Below, piece by piece: positions 16,836 through 26,688 of a stretch of DNA of 64,000 nucleotides. Source of the stretch: Flavobacterium sp. 9 (GTDB lineage Bacteria > Bacteroidota > Bacteroidia > Flavobacteriales > Flavobacteriaceae); contig NZ_PEEU01000001.1 in assembly GCF_002754195.1 (NCBI RefSeq), forward strand, positions 4,960,001 through 5,024,000, given 5' to 3'. Position numbers and translations under genes: made by a program. The stretch's first letter is position 1; each line of letters begins with the position of its first letter. The notes beneath the pieces are model-generated. The model saw nothing but the letters and a program-made list of their open reading frames with translations. It was not told where the DNA came from and made no database searches.

Positions 16836-17813
16836 TTATTCGTATTTCGATTTACGTTTTCTTTCTTTTTCCTGATAATCGACTTCTTTTTTCTCTAAAT
16901 CGTTATCCTTATTCTTTTTAGCTTTTTCATTGCTTTTATATTCTATTTCTTTCTCTTTGTAACGACCGTCATAACGCCATGAAATGCCAACGCCTCCATA
17001 TAATATAGAAGGTGTATTTTTGAAGTTAGTACTTATAGAGGCATCAACCTGAAGATTCGGATTAATTAAATAAGCTGCTCCGCCACGAAGAATAGCATCG
17101 CTGTAAAAATCACTTTTATAACCTTGATTTTCGATAAAACCAGACCATTTATCATTAAATCCGTGAGTCAAAGTCAATACGTAACCATAACTAGGATAAT
17201 CTGTTCCAATGTAATCCGCGATAATATTGGTTACAAAAACCCATTTTCCGCCTCCAAAAAGGTTTTGAGTGATCAATGCTACTTTTGGAGAAATAGCAGA
17301 TTGAGGAGAGAAATAATAAGGATTATCAGCGCCAACAAAATTTGCTCCTGCAAACAATGAAACTGCCGGGATTAATGAATGCCAGTCAAAGCTGCGATTA
17401 GCTTTGTAGCTGTATATATTGTCGGTTCTTTTATAGTTTTTGTAAGGATCGTAAATCAAATATTTAGCTCCCAAAACAGTTTGTCTGAAGTTGTTTTTTT
17501 TATAAGAGGTATAAGGAGTATCAAAATTCTCCATTTGATATTGAAGATCAAGAATAAATTCCAGCTTTTCAAGAAATGCGCCATATCGCAGCGTTAAATC
17601 GGTGCCAAAACCGTTTGCGTTATAGTCTAGTAGATCGTGTTTTTCTTTAATTCCGTAAACGCCAAGTTCAGCTTGAAATACGGTTTTCCCAACTGCGTAC
17701 GCAGACATTGTTTCGCCTGGACGATTAGAATTGATTACATCGGTATATTGTGCGAAAAAAAGTTGCGGTACAAGAAAAAGTGCTGTAATAAATAAGTTTT
17801 TAGTTTTTAACAT
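16836..17813 (-). CDS. Outer membrane transporter-like protein (phenol MetA-pathway type)
   Basis: A 325-residue protein with a signal peptide (about residues 1-21, ending LFFAQ) and a beta-barrel-like body with many aromatic-ended strands. The opening INSNRPGETMSAYAVGK is characteristic of the putative transporter family first noted near phenol degradation genes. The C-terminal 45 residues are unusual: a charged tail rich in Lys and Glu (EKAKKNKDNDLEKKE) that lies beyond the barrel. A TACATTTG element on the minus strand (17857-17850) is 37 bases upstream of the ATG. No phenol pathway gene is nearby, so the transported compound is unknown. Confidence 0.7.
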   Translation of the reverse strand: MLKTKNLFITALFLVPQLFFAQYTDVINSNRPGETMSAYAVGKTVFQAELGVYGIKEKHDLLDYNANGFGTDLTLRYGAFLEKLEFILDLQYQMENFDTPYTSYKKNNFRQTVLGAKYLIYDPYKNYKRTDNIYSYKANRSFDWHSLIPAVSLFAGANFVGADNPYYFSPQSAISPKVALITQNLFGGGKWVFVTNIIADYIGTDYPSYGYVLTLTHGFNDKWSGFIENQGYKSDFYSDAILRGGAAYLINPNLQVDASISTNFKNTPSILYGGVGISWRYDGRYKEKEIEYKSNEKAKKNKDNDLEKKEVDYQEKERKRKSKYE

Positions 17814-17937
17814 AAATGTATTTTTTGATTAAAAAGTAATAACGCATTTCAAATGTACTATATTTTATTATTTATTTAAGATTGATATTTTAATTTTAAA
17901 CAATGGATTTATTAATTTTGGAAAAAATTATACGATT

Positions 17938-18222
17938 ATGCAAGAAGCATCTTTTACAGGTTTAATAAAAGCCATATGTTATATGGTGGCATTTTATTAT
18001 ATTTTTAAGTTTTTGGCTAGAATATTTTTACCGGTATTGGTAAAGAAAGCCGTGGAGAAAGCAGGAGAGAATTTTCAGAGACAACAACAATATAGTCAGG
18101 ATAATACATGGCAAAAAACGCGTACAAACAATGATGAGATAATCATCAATACTGCCAATGCAAAAAATCCTCGTGAAACCAAAAAGGTTGGCGATTATGT
18201 TGATTACGAAGAAATAGATTAA
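17938..18222 (+). CDS. DUF4834 family small membrane protein
   Basis: A 94-residue protein with an N-terminal membrane segment (about residues 8-35, ICYMVAFYYIFKFLARIFL) and a polar C-terminal half ending in VGDYVDYEEID. That ending and the size match DUF4834, a flavobacterial family of unknown function. It is followed after 50 bases by the large YfhO-like gene, and the two may be co-transcribed. Confidence 0.75.
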   Translation: MQEASFTGLIKAICYMVAFYYIFKFLARIFLPVLVKKAVEKAGENFQRQQQYSQDNTWQKTRTNNDEIIINTANAKNPRETKKVGDYVDYEEID

Positions 18223-18272
18223 GTTTGTGTCCTAAAAATAGAGGATTCATCATTTAACCAAACCTGCCAAAA

Positions 18273-20705
18273 TTGAAAATAGTAAATAAGTTCTATCCGC
18301 ATGCCCTTGTTATATTAGGGTTTATTCTCGTTTCTTTAATTTATTTTTATCCTGTTTTACAAGGAAAACAAATTTTCCAATCGGATATTGCTCAATATAC
18401 CGGAATGGCAAAAGAGCAAAATGACTTTAGAGCAGCAGAACATTCTGAACCTTATTGGACAAATTCAGCATTTGGTGGGATGCCAACATATCAGTTAGGA
18501 GCAAATTATCCTAATGATTTAGTAGGACATGTAGATGATATTTTACGTTTTTTACCTCGTCCGGCAGATTATCTGTTTTTATATTTCTTAGGTTTTTATG
18601 GTTTATTATTAGTCTTAAAAACAGATCCTCTAAAAGCTTTTATTGGGGCAATTGCCTTTGGTTTTTCTACCTATTTAATCATTATACTAGGAGTTGGTCA
18701 TAATGCAAAAGCGCATGCAATTGCTTATATGCCATTGGTTATTGCCGGATTTATAATGGTTTTCCAGAAAAAATATATTTGGGGCGGTTTGCTCACTATG
18801 TTTGCGGTTGCACTTGAAGTGAATGCGAATCACTTTCAAATGACTTATTATTTATTGATCTTCTTATTGATACTTTCAGGATATTTTGCTTTTCAATTTA
18901 TTAAGGAAAGAGAATACAAGCCACTTTTGATTGCAATAGGAACTTTGGCTGTAGCCGGAATTTTTGCAATTGGAGCCAATGCTACCAATTTAATGGCTAC
19001 AAGCGAATATGCTAAATATAGTATTCGTGATAAAAGCGAATTGACTTTTAATCCTGATGGGTCAAAAAATCAAACAACAGCATCTATGACAACTGACTAT
19101 ATTACAGAATATAGTTATGGAATTGCAGAAAGTCTGAACTTAATTGCACCAAGAATTTTTGGAGGTTCAAGTCACGAAAACGTAGGTATAGATAGCCGTA
19201 TGTACTCTTTTATGATAGAACAAGGAGTACCGTCAGAACAAGCTCAGGATTTTGTGTCAGGAATGCCAACTTATTGGGGAGATCAGCCTATCGTTTCTGC
19301 ACCGGCATATATAGGAGTTGTAGTTTTCTTTTTAGCAGTATTGGCTTTATTTATTGATGAAAGAAAAATAAAATATGTATTTCTTACAGGAGCTTTGTTT
19401 ACATTGATACTTTCCTGGGGAAAAAATTTCTCTGCTTTAACAAACTTTTTTATCGAATACGTTCCAATGTATGATAAATTTAGAGCAGTATCTTCTATTC
19501 AGGTTATATTAGAATTGTGTTTTCCTGTGCTTGCTGTTATGGGATTACAATCGTTTTTTAAAGCAAAAGACGAACCAAAATTGCAGCAAAAAGCTTTAGT
19601 ACAAACAGGTGTTTTTGGTCTTGGTGTTTTATTGATTTTAGTATTTGCTAAAAGTATGTTCCACTTTACAGGAATGAGTGATAGTTATTTCATGCAAACC
19701 TATGGACCAGCTTTTGTGGATGCTTTAAAAGAAGACAGAATGAGTCTTTACTCAGCAGATTTATTGCGTTCTGGCTTTTTTATTGTAGTGACTTCTGGAA
19801 TCTTATGGTTGTTTGTAAAAAATAAATTAGCTCAAAATACCACTTTAATTATTGTTGGTCTTTTAATGATTTTTGATTTGTTTTTTGTAGACAAAAGATA
19901 TGTTTCAGCAAAAGATTTTGTGAGTCCGGTGCAAATTGCAGCTCCATTTCAGGAAACACAAGCAGATAGTGAAATTTTAAAAGATACGTCAATCTATCGT
20001 GTATTTGATCCGCAAGGACAATTGCAGGGAAGATCTTCTTATTTTCATAAAACAATTGGTGGTTACAGCGCTGTAAGACCAAGAAGAATGCAGCAGTTAT
20101 TTGATTATCAAATTGTAAAAAATAATATAGAAGTACTTAATATGTTGAATGTTAAGTACGTGATTCAAGTTGATAAAGAAGGAAAAGAATATCCTGTTGT
20201 AAATCCTGATGCAAACGGAAACGCTTGGTTTGTAACTACCGTAAAATTGGTCAATAAGCCAGATGATGTCATGAAAGCTTTAGATCATATTGATACTAAA
20301 ACAGTGGCTGTTTTTAACGTTCGTGAGCATGAAGGTAAATTTAGAAATGCCCGAATGAAAAAACAATGGGACACAACTGGAACAATTAAAGTAGTAGAAT
20401 ATAAACCAAACTACATTAAATACCAATCTGATAACGGAAAAGACGGTTTAGCAGTATTCTCTGAAATGTACTATAAAAATGGATGGAATGCTTATATAGA
20501 TGGTCAGTTAACAGATCATTTTCCGGTTGATTACGTTTTAAGAGCAATGGAAGTTCCAGGAGGAAAACATACAATAGAGTTTAAATTTGAGCCAGAGGTT
20601 GTAAAAACCGGAGGAACAATTACTTTAGTAAGTTGCATTGGAATGCTTTTACTTTTGATTGGTGGAGTTTATTTTGAAAGAAAAAAATCTGGTGCTAAAA
20701 GCTAG
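18273..20705 (+). CDS. YfhO-like multi-spanning membrane protein
   Basis: An 810-residue protein with 12 or more membrane helices in the first 560 residues and a soluble, beta-rich C-terminal region before a last helix and a basic tail. The N-terminal arrangement, with the loop containing IFQSDIAQYTGMAKEQ and TNSAFGGMPTYQ, matches the YfhO/GT-C type of glycosyltransferase-like proteins. YfhO of Bacillus is implicated in adding sugars to cell-wall teichoic acid. Bacteroidota homologues are uncharacterised. The start is TTG; there is no closer ATG without losing the first helix. The downstream glycosyltransferase and flippase suggest a surface-glycan neighbourhood, but a different promoter intervenes. 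Confidence 0.8.
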   Translation: MKIVNKFYPHALVILGFILVSLIYFYPVLQGKQIFQSDIAQYTGMAKEQNDFRAAEHSEPYWTNSAFGGMPTYQLGANYPNDLVGHVDDILRFLPRPADYLFLYFLGFYGLLLVLKTDPLKAFIGAIAFGFSTYLIIILGVGHNAKAHAIAYMPLVIAGFIMVFQKKYIWGGLLTMFAVALEVNANHFQMTYYLLIFLLILSGYFAFQFIKEREYKPLLIAIGTLAVAGIFAIGANATNLMATSEYAKYSIRDKSELTFNPDGSKNQTTASMTTDYITEYSYGIAESLNLIAPRIFGGSSHENVGIDSRMYSFMIEQGVPSEQAQDFVSGMPTYWGDQPIVSAPAYIGVVVFFLAVLALFIDERKIKYVFLTGALFTLILSWGKNFSALTNFFIEYVPMYDKFRAVSSIQVILELCFPVLAVMGLQSFFKAKDEPKLQQKALVQTGVFGLGVLLILVFAKSMFHFTGMSDSYFMQTYGPAFVDALKEDRMSLYSADLLRSGFFIVVTSGILWLFVKNKLAQNTTLIIVGLLMIFDLFFVDKRYVSAKDFVSPVQIAAPFQETQADSEILKDTSIYRVFDPQGQLQGRSSYFHKTIGGYSAVRPRRMQQLFDYQIVKNNIEVLNMLNVKYVIQVDKEGKEYPVVNPDANGNAWFVTTVKLVNKPDDVMKALDHIDTKTVAVFNVREHEGKFRNARMKKQWDTTGTIKVVEYKPNYIKYQSDNGKDGLAVFSEMYYKNGWNAYIDGQLTDHFPVDYVLRAMEVPGGKHTIEFKFEPEVVKTGGTITLVSCIGMLLLLIGGVYFERKKSGAKS

Positions 20706-20726
20706 AACTTTGATTTTCTTTCTTAT

Positions 20727-20755
20727 TTGGGATTGTCTATCATTTATTATCTTTG
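20727..20755 (+). promoter_or_regulatory. Predicted promoter of the small ORF/nucleotidyltransferase pair
   Basis: TTG at 20727-20729, 18 bases, TATCTTTG at 20748-20755. The small ORF begins at 20780. The match to the flavobacterial consensus is full and supports real expression of the small ORF. Confidence 0.6.
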
Positions 20756-20779
20756 CTATGTATTTTAAAAGACTGAACA

Positions 20780-20947
20780 ATGAAAAAGAATGTGTTAAGT
20801 TTTGGTACTCCACAAGAGCTGGAAGCTAATAGAATAGCTGAAATAAAATCGCTTTCCTATTTAGAAAGATTAGAAAGATTGATGACTCTTATTGAACTTT
20901 CTTATATGTTGAAAACAGCTAAAGTAATCCAATCTAAAAAACGATGA
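20780..20947 (+). CDS. Small protein of 55 residues paired with a nucleotidyltransferase
   Basis: An open frame beginning MKKNVLSFGTPQELEANR and ending KVIQSKKR. It is rich in charged and Leu residues and probably helical (YLERLERLMTLIELSYMLK). Its stop overlaps the ATG of the nucleotidyltransferase by four bases (ATGA), a sign of translational coupling. A good promoter lies 25 bases ahead. I recognise no named family. Placement resembles an antitoxin or partner gene in a nucleotidyltransferase toxin-antitoxin pair, which is an inference from layout only. Confidence 0.65.
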   Translation: MKKNVLSFGTPQELEANRIAEIKSLSYLERLERLMTLIELSYMLKTAKVIQSKKR

Positions 20948-21408
20948 ATGAGCAAATAATTGCTATTTGGAATAGTTTTTTTGAAAACAAAGTTAAATAT
21001 ATAACTATTGGTGGATTTGCTGTAAATATTTATGGCTATAATAGAAGTACAGGCGATATAGATATTTACTTAGAGGATACAATTGAAAATCGAATTAATT
21101 TAAGAAAAGCTTTAAAATCAATTAATTTGGGAGATTTTGAAACTATTGAAACAATGCAATTTATCCCAGGTTGGACTGATTTTAGTTTAAGCTACGGTCT
21201 GAGACTAGATGTTATGACTGCTGTAAAGGGGTTAGAAGATAAATCTTTTTCGTCATTGTTAGAAGATGCTACAATAGTAATGATCGGTGAAACTCCTGTT
21301 TATTTTATTGACTACGATAGTTTAATAATCGCTAAAAAAGCAGCAAATAGACCTAAGGATATTTTAGATATTGAAGAACTTAGAAAAGCAAATAACGATT
21401 CAGAATAA
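20944..21408 (+). CDS. Nucleotidyltransferase, MNT/AbiEii-like (DUF6036 type)
   Basis: A 154-residue protein with the minimal nucleotidyltransferase signature: YITIGGFAVNIYGYNRSTGDIDIYLED, where GG precedes the D-x-D metal-binding pair. A third acidic residue may be the Asp in LRLDVMTA. The C-terminus KAANRPKDILDIEELRKA is the helix common to this group (RxKDxxDIxxL). Related proteins act as antitoxins or toxins by transferring nucleotides to proteins or tRNA, or in abortive infection. The gene is coupled to a 55-residue ORF upstream. There is no terminator before the next gene, whose start lies 44 bases on. Confidence 0.8.
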   Translation: MNEQIIAIWNSFFENKVKYITIGGFAVNIYGYNRSTGDIDIYLEDTIENRINLRKALKSINLGDFETIETMQFIPGWTDFSLSYGLRLDVMTAVKGLEDKSFSSLLEDATIVMIGETPVYFIDYDSLIIAKKAANRPKDILDIEELRKANNDSE

Positions 21409-21452
21409 AATTCTTAATCTGTATAAAACTGATATTTCAGAAAATTAATAAA

Positions 21453-22739
21453 TTGGAACAAAAAAAACTCTTAATCATTACCTATTATTTTCCACCAGCT
21501 GGAGGACCTGGCGTGCAACGTTGGTTAAAATTCGTAAAATATTTACCTGAATTTGGTGTTCAGCCTATTGTTTATGTTCCGGAGAATCCAACTTATCCAA
21601 TTATTGATCAAGGTTTGGTTAGTGAAATTTCTGATCAGGTAATTGTTCTGAAAAATAAAATTTGGGAACCTTATCAATTGGCTTCAATTTTTTCGAAAAA
21701 TAAAACTAAAAAGATTAGTTCCGGAATTTTTCCGCATAAAAAGAAGCAGACTTTTTTAGATAAAACCTTTCTTTGGGTTCGAGGAAATCTTTTTATTCCG
21801 GATGCCCGTGTTTTTTGGGTAAAACCTTCTGTTTCTTATCTTGAAAAATATATCAAAGAGAATAATATTGATACCATTGTAACTTCCGGGCCACCGCATA
21901 GTTTGCATTTAATAGGTTTAGAATTAAAAGAAAAATTAAACGTAAAATGGTTTGCTGATTTCCGTGATCCTTGGACTACAATTGGATATCATAAAGCACT
22001 GCGTTTATCATCATACGCAGATAAAAAACACAAACAATTAGAGCATAAAGTTCTTAATACTGCAGATACTATTATTGTAACGAGTAAAACTACAAAAGCC
22101 GAATTTCAAGCCATTACAAACAAGCCAATTTCGGTTATTACAAACGGTTATGATATCGAAAATGTTGAAAAACAAACTTTAGATACCAAATTTACTTTGG
22201 CACATATTGGATCATTTTTATCAGATAGAAACCCAAGATTTTTATGGGAATGTCTGGTTGAATTGTTACAGGAAATACCGGATTTTAAATCACATTTAGA
22301 AATTAAACTAATTGGAGCTGTTAGTCAGGAAGTTCTGGATGCTATAAAAGAGTTTAATTTGAATGATTATTTGAATCTTCTGGGATATGTTTCGCATCAT
22401 GAAGCAATTGCTCATCAAAAAAAATCACAGGTTTTACTTTTAATAGAGATTAATTCAGAAGATACCAAAAGTATTATTCCGGGTAAATTATTCGAATATA
22501 TGGTTTCAAATCGCCCAATAATTGCGATTGGACCAGAAGGTTCTGATTTTGCTGATATTATAACAGAGACAAATACTGGAGTATTTTTTGATTATTCTGA
22601 GAAAGCGAAGTTAAAAAGTGTAATTTTGGACTTTTATAATCAGTTTTTGGAAGGGAAATTACAATCTTATGGAGTTGGTTTACAACAATATTCAAGAAAA
22701 AATCTTACCAAGCAATTAGCACAATTGATTAAAGAATAA
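21453..22739 (+). CDS. Glycosyltransferase family 4-like protein
   Basis: A 428-residue GT-B enzyme. The opening KLLIITYYFPPAGGPGVQRW is typical of family 4 transferases that begin with a donor-acceptor loop next to the first strand. The donor-binding part appears as VITNGYDIENVE and the acidic segment near KSIIPGKLFEYMVSNRPIIAIG. It should add a sugar from a nucleotide-sugar to a lipid-linked or surface glycan in the cytoplasm. The start is TTG at 21453, 44 bases past the nucleotidyltransferase. A flippase gene follows after about 80 bases, so the two may serve one glycan. Confidence 0.87.
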   Translation: MEQKKLLIITYYFPPAGGPGVQRWLKFVKYLPEFGVQPIVYVPENPTYPIIDQGLVSEISDQVIVLKNKIWEPYQLASIFSKNKTKKISSGIFPHKKKQTFLDKTFLWVRGNLFIPDARVFWVKPSVSYLEKYIKENNIDTIVTSGPPHSLHLIGLELKEKLNVKWFADFRDPWTTIGYHKALRLSSYADKKHKQLEHKVLNTADTIIVTSKTTKAEFQAITNKPISVITNGYDIENVEKQTLDTKFTLAHIGSFLSDRNPRFLWECLVELLQEIPDFKSHLEIKLIGAVSQEVLDAIKEFNLNDYLNLLGYVSHHEAIAHQKKSQVLLLIEINSEDTKSIIPGKLFEYMVSNRPIIAIGPEGSDFADIITETNTGVFFDYSEKAKLKSVILDFYNQFLEGKLQSYGVGLQQYSRKNLTKQLAQLIKE

Positions 22740-22821
22740 AAAGCAATAACAATTTAAAAAATCTATAGAGAGTAGAAAATCAGAAATCTAAACTCTACAA
22801 TCTAAACTCTGCAAGCAAAAC

Positions 22822-24291
22822 ATGGGTATTGTTTTAAACCAGTCTTTCAAAAATACAATCATAACTTACATAGGCTTTGCAATAGGAGCTATTAATACGC
22901 TTTATCTATATCCAATTTATTTGGGGGCTACTTATTATGCGCTAACAAATTATATTACTTCGGCTGCCAACGTAATTATGCCATTGTTTGCAATTGGAAT
23001 GCAAAACACATTAGTCAAGTTTTATTCACAGTATGAAACCGAAGATGAAAGAGAACAGTTTCTTTCTTTTACGGCATTATTTCCAATATTAATGTGTATT
23101 CCGTTGGGTATTATTGGAATCTTTTTCTTTGATGATATTACGGCATTTGTAGCAAAGAAAAACCCTGTTGTAAAAGAGTTTATGCTTTTGATTCCGTTCA
23201 TTGGGATTTGTATGGCATATTTCGAAATATTTTATGCTTGGGCGAGAGTTCATATGCATTCTGTTTTTGGAAATTTCATTAAAGAAGTTGGATTAAGATT
23301 GTTTTCAACTTTTGCATTGGTAGGTTTGTATTTTAACTGGATGACACTAATTCAGTTTGTTTATGTAACGGCAGCAATTTATTTTGTGGCGTTCATAGTT
23401 ACAATGTTCTACGCTTTCTATATTAAAAAACCTAAATTTCAAATCAATATTCCCAAGAACGTAAGAGATGTAATGGAATATACATTCTTCATTATTTTGT
23501 CAGGAAGTGTTGCCAATTTACTTTTGGATGGAGATAAACTGATGTTGAATCAGTACATGAAAATTGAGAATATTGCGTACTATTCAGTAGCGACTTATAT
23601 TGCTTTGGTAATTTCAGTTCCAAGTCGTGCGATGCATCAAATTGTATATCCAATTACAGCTAAATTAATGCATGAAAATAAACACGATGAATTGAATTTA
23701 TTGTACAAAAAAACTTCAATTAATCTTCAAATGGTTGGTGGTTTTGTGATGTTGTGCATTTTTGTCAATATTAATCAATTGTACGAATTAGTTCCAAAAG
23801 AGTATAGCGGAGGTATTACCGTTGTATTTATGATTGGATTATCAAAATATTTTGATTTGATTTTAGGAAACAATAATGCAATCATTTTTAACACTAAATA
23901 TTATAGAATGGTATTGTATTTAGGATTGCTGTTAGTGTTTTTAACCATTGTCTTAAATATGATTTTTATTCCTATTGCTGGGATTTTAGGATCAGCATTC
24001 GCTACTTTATTATCTGTTACTTTGTACAGTTTGGCAAAGCTGCTTTTTGTCGTAAAGAAGTTGGATTTGTATCCGTTTACAAAACAAACGATATATTCAA
24101 TGTTGCTGACGTTTGCTTTGTTTTTACTGTTTTATTTCTGGGAATTTCCTTTTTATCAATTAATAAGTATTGCTTTAAAGTCTGTTCTGGTTACTATTTT
24201 GTATGTATATCTGAATTATAAGTTTAAGATTTCTTCAGATATTAATAAAGTAATTGATGGTATTTTGAAAAAGATAGGAGTTAAAAATTAA
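22822..24291 (+). CDS. Polysaccharide flippase (Wzx/MOP superfamily)
   Basis: A 489-residue inner membrane protein with about 14 helices spread along its length. The start IVLNQSFKNTIITYIGFAIG and the helix pairs around residues 230-265 (SGSVANLLLDGDKLMLNQYM) match the oligosaccharide-flippase family of the MOP superfamily. It would move lipid-linked oligosaccharides across the inner membrane. It follows the family 4 glycosyltransferase. No polymerase or ligase gene lies beside it in the window. Short direct repeats of the kind ATCTAAACTCT lie in the gap ahead. Confidence 0.87.
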   Translation: MGIVLNQSFKNTIITYIGFAIGAINTLYLYPIYLGATYYALTNYITSAANVIMPLFAIGMQNTLVKFYSQYETEDEREQFLSFTALFPILMCIPLGIIGIFFFDDITAFVAKKNPVVKEFMLLIPFIGICMAYFEIFYAWARVHMHSVFGNFIKEVGLRLFSTFALVGLYFNWMTLIQFVYVTAAIYFVAFIVTMFYAFYIKKPKFQINIPKNVRDVMEYTFFIILSGSVANLLLDGDKLMLNQYMKIENIAYYSVATYIALVISVPSRAMHQIVYPITAKLMHENKHDELNLLYKKTSINLQMVGGFVMLCIFVNINQLYELVPKEYSGGITVVFMIGLSKYFDLILGNNNAIIFNTKYYRMVLYLGLLLVFLTIVLNMIFIPIAGILGSAFATLLSVTLYSLAKLLFVVKKLDLYPFTKQTIYSMLLTFALFLLFYFWEFPFYQLISIALKSVLVTILYVYLNYKFKISSDINKVIDGILKKIGVKN

Positions 24292-24387
24292 TACGATTTT
24301 ATTGAGAAATCCACAAGGAATTTAAATTCTAAGCTATTTTGTTTTTATATTTGTTAGAAAGGATAACCAATTTATTTCTAATAGAAT

Positions 24388-26040
24388 ATGAAAAAGAAAC
24401 TACTTTGCTTTTTAGGGTTCTTCGTTGTATTGTTTTCTTCATTGACTTTTGCTCAAGCTGATAGCTTAAAAAGCTCAAAGATAGTTACTGTTGAATTAAA
24501 ACCAAAAGGATATCCTGTAACTCCTTTTAAAGACACGCTTTTTTATGTCTACAATAAAGTAGGTTCGTTTTCTGCAGAAAGCAGAGCAAATGCAATTACA
24601 GAGAAAATCAGAAAACTTTATGAAGATTCTTTTTTCGAAAAAGATTCTATTTCAGTTGTTCCTTCTGATATTTCACAGGATATCATCTATAAGAATGATT
24701 TTGTGATCATGTCGATTTTGGATATTGATGCAAAAGCCGAAAATCAGTCTGCTCATTTTATTGCCACGCGGAATTTGAATTTGATAAAAAGAGCTATTAT
24801 TTATCAAAATGAAAATTATTCAATGCTTCCAAAAAGGCTTGGATATACGGCATTGCTTATTCTTATTATTGGAATTGTTTTATATTTTGTAGGGAAGATT
24901 TTTAACCGAATAAAATTATACATCTTAAAAAACAGCGACAGATATTTTAAAGGATTTAATTATAATAATATAAATATTCTTTCGCCACAGAAACAGCAAT
25001 CTCTATTGATGAAATTGTATAGTCTGATTAAAGGCATTACATTGGTTCTTATCGTTTATCTTTCCCTTCCTTTATTATTTAGTATTTTCCCCGCAACAGA
25101 AGCTTATACGACAACTTTATTGCGTTGGATACTGACACCTGCAAAATTGGCCATTATGGGTTTTATTCACTTCCTGCCCAGTTTTGTCACCATCATTGTT
25201 ATTTTCTTCATTTTTAAATATGCAATTAAGATCATCAAATTCTTTTTTGATGAGATCAAAAAAGAAAATATCAAAATTGATGGTTTTTATAGTGATTGGG
25301 CAATGCCAACATTTAATATTATCAGGTTTTTGCTGCTGGCTTTTATGGTAGTAATTATTTTTCCTTATTTGCCCGGATCAGATTCACCTATTTTCAAAGG
25401 AGTTTCGGTATTTGTTGGGATTCTATTTTCATTAGGTTCATCAAATGCTATTGCCAATATGGTTGCAGGATTAGTAATTACTTATATGCGTCCGTTTAAA
25501 ATTGGCGATTTTATAAAGATTGGCGATGTAAGCGGAGAAGTGATCGAAAAAACAGCTTTGGTAACGCGTATCAGAACTCCCAAATTTGAAGACATTACAA
25601 TCCCAAATTCGACTGTTCTATCGAGTACTTCAACCAATTATTCTTCAAACACAAAACAAGTTAACAATGGCTTGTTGATTCACACCACAGTTACAATTGG
25701 GTATGATGTTCCTTGGAAGGATATTCATAAAGCCTTAATAGATGCAGCATTAAAAACAGATATGATTGAGCAAACGCCGCCACCATTTGTTTTGCAAACT
25801 GGTTTAGAGGATTTTTACGTTGCTTATCAAATTAATGTCTACACGAAGCATCCTACAAAGCAACCTCTTATTTATTCGTCGTTGCATCAAAATATTCAGG
25901 ATTCATTTAGTGCTGCGGGAATCGAAATTATGTCACCTCATTATAATGCATTACGAGACGGGAATACAACCACAATTCCTGAGAATTATTTGAATAAAGA
26001 TTATGAACCGCCAACTTTTAATGTTAAAAATAAAAGTTAA
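24388..26040 (+). CDS. Mechanosensitive ion channel, MscS family
   Basis: A 550-residue channel protein. A signal peptide (residues 1-24) precedes a periplasmic region of about 130 residues and then four or five membrane helices. The MscS core follows: the pore helix around GVSVFVGILFSLGSSNAIANMVAGLVI, then the beta domain with MRPFKIGDFIKIGD, VTRIRT and TIPNSTVLSS, ending with a mixed alpha/beta cytoplasmic part. It is a larger, extended relative of E. coli MscS and should release solutes on hypo-osmotic shock. A TATATTTG element at 24346-24353 is 34 bases upstream, without a clear -33 partner. Confidence 0.92.
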   Translation: MKKKLLCFLGFFVVLFSSLTFAQADSLKSSKIVTVELKPKGYPVTPFKDTLFYVYNKVGSFSAESRANAITEKIRKLYEDSFFEKDSISVVPSDISQDIIYKNDFVIMSILDIDAKAENQSAHFIATRNLNLIKRAIIYQNENYSMLPKRLGYTALLILIIGIVLYFVGKIFNRIKLYILKNSDRYFKGFNYNNINILSPQKQQSLLMKLYSLIKGITLVLIVYLSLPLLFSIFPATEAYTTTLLRWILTPAKLAIMGFIHFLPSFVTIIVIFFIFKYAIKIIKFFFDEIKKENIKIDGFYSDWAMPTFNIIRFLLLAFMVVIIFPYLPGSDSPIFKGVSVFVGILFSLGSSNAIANMVAGLVITYMRPFKIGDFIKIGDVSGEVIEKTALVTRIRTPKFEDITIPNSTVLSSTSTNYSSNTKQVNNGLLIHTTVTIGYDVPWKDIHKALIDAALKTDMIEQTPPPFVLQTGLEDFYVAYQINVYTKHPTKQPLIYSSLHQNIQDSFSAAGIEIMSPHYNALRDGNTTTIPENYLNKDYEPPTFNVKNKS

Positions 26041-26285
26041 GTTATTGATACTTAGTTAAAATTTTTAACAATTTAACAGTACTTTACTTTGTAGTTTAAT
26101 TTTTTAAAATTAAATTTATGTTTCAGAATGGAATATTGCTTTTTAGAAAGTTGAATTTAACACGTTTTAAAATCACTAAAAAGTAAATATTGTAGTTTTT
26201 TAGATTGATAATTTTGCAGAAATTGTGAAATGAAAATGGATAAAATCGATGTGGTAGAATTTGGATTAATTTTAGTTAACTAATT

Positions 26286-26585
26286 ATGAAGAACAATCGG
26301 CTCAGTCAGGAACAAAGCATACAGGTATTTTCTAATATGATATCGAATAAAGTTCATAACGGATTTACTCTTGAAGAAAGAAATGATGAGTTTCTTTTTG
26401 CGGTTCTTTCAAAAGGTGGAAAAGTTGTCAATCACGGTCTAAACTTTACGATTTTTTGTTTAACCTTAGGATTATGGTCATTTGCATGGTTGTATCTTAC
26501 ATTTGAGGCGTCAAAACAAAAAAAGATTTTAGTAGCAATTGATGAAGATGGTTTTCCGTTTGAAGAAAAATGCTTAGTTGCTTAG
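26286..26585 (+). CDS. Small membrane protein of unknown function
   Basis: A 99-residue protein. The first half is polar; one hydrophobic helix covers about residues 57-72 (FTIFCLTLGLWSFAWLYL), followed by a basic KQKK turn and an acidic end. A 17-codon open frame lies just upstream (26230-26283) and could be a leader peptide, but this is only a possibility. No domain is recognised. The gene stands alone and has a strong terminator behind it. Confidence 0.6.
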   Translation: MKNNRLSQEQSIQVFSNMISNKVHNGFTLEERNDEFLFAVLSKGGKVVNHGLNFTIFCLTLGLWSFAWLYLTFEASKQKKILVAIDEDGFPFEEKCLVA

Positions 26586-26607
26586 TAGAATTATTAAATG
26601 AAAAATA

Positions 26608-26652
26608 GTAAAGCCCTAAATTCAAAACCTACAATTGAATTTAGGGCTTTAT
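26608..26652 (+). terminator. Strong terminator with a 16-base stem
   Basis: AAAGCCCTAAATTCAA (26610-26625) pairs perfectly with TTGAATTTAGGGCTTT (26635-26650) around a 9-base loop. It closes the 99-residue protein gene. Confidence 0.8.
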
Positions 26653-26688
26653 TATTATAGACCTTTCCGTTTTGTTATCTGTTATGTT

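Noticed and set aside
26230..26283. A 17-codon frame just before the 99-residue membrane protein gene
   Set aside because: Too short to support as a gene; no repeated codons or hairpin of an attenuator are visible.
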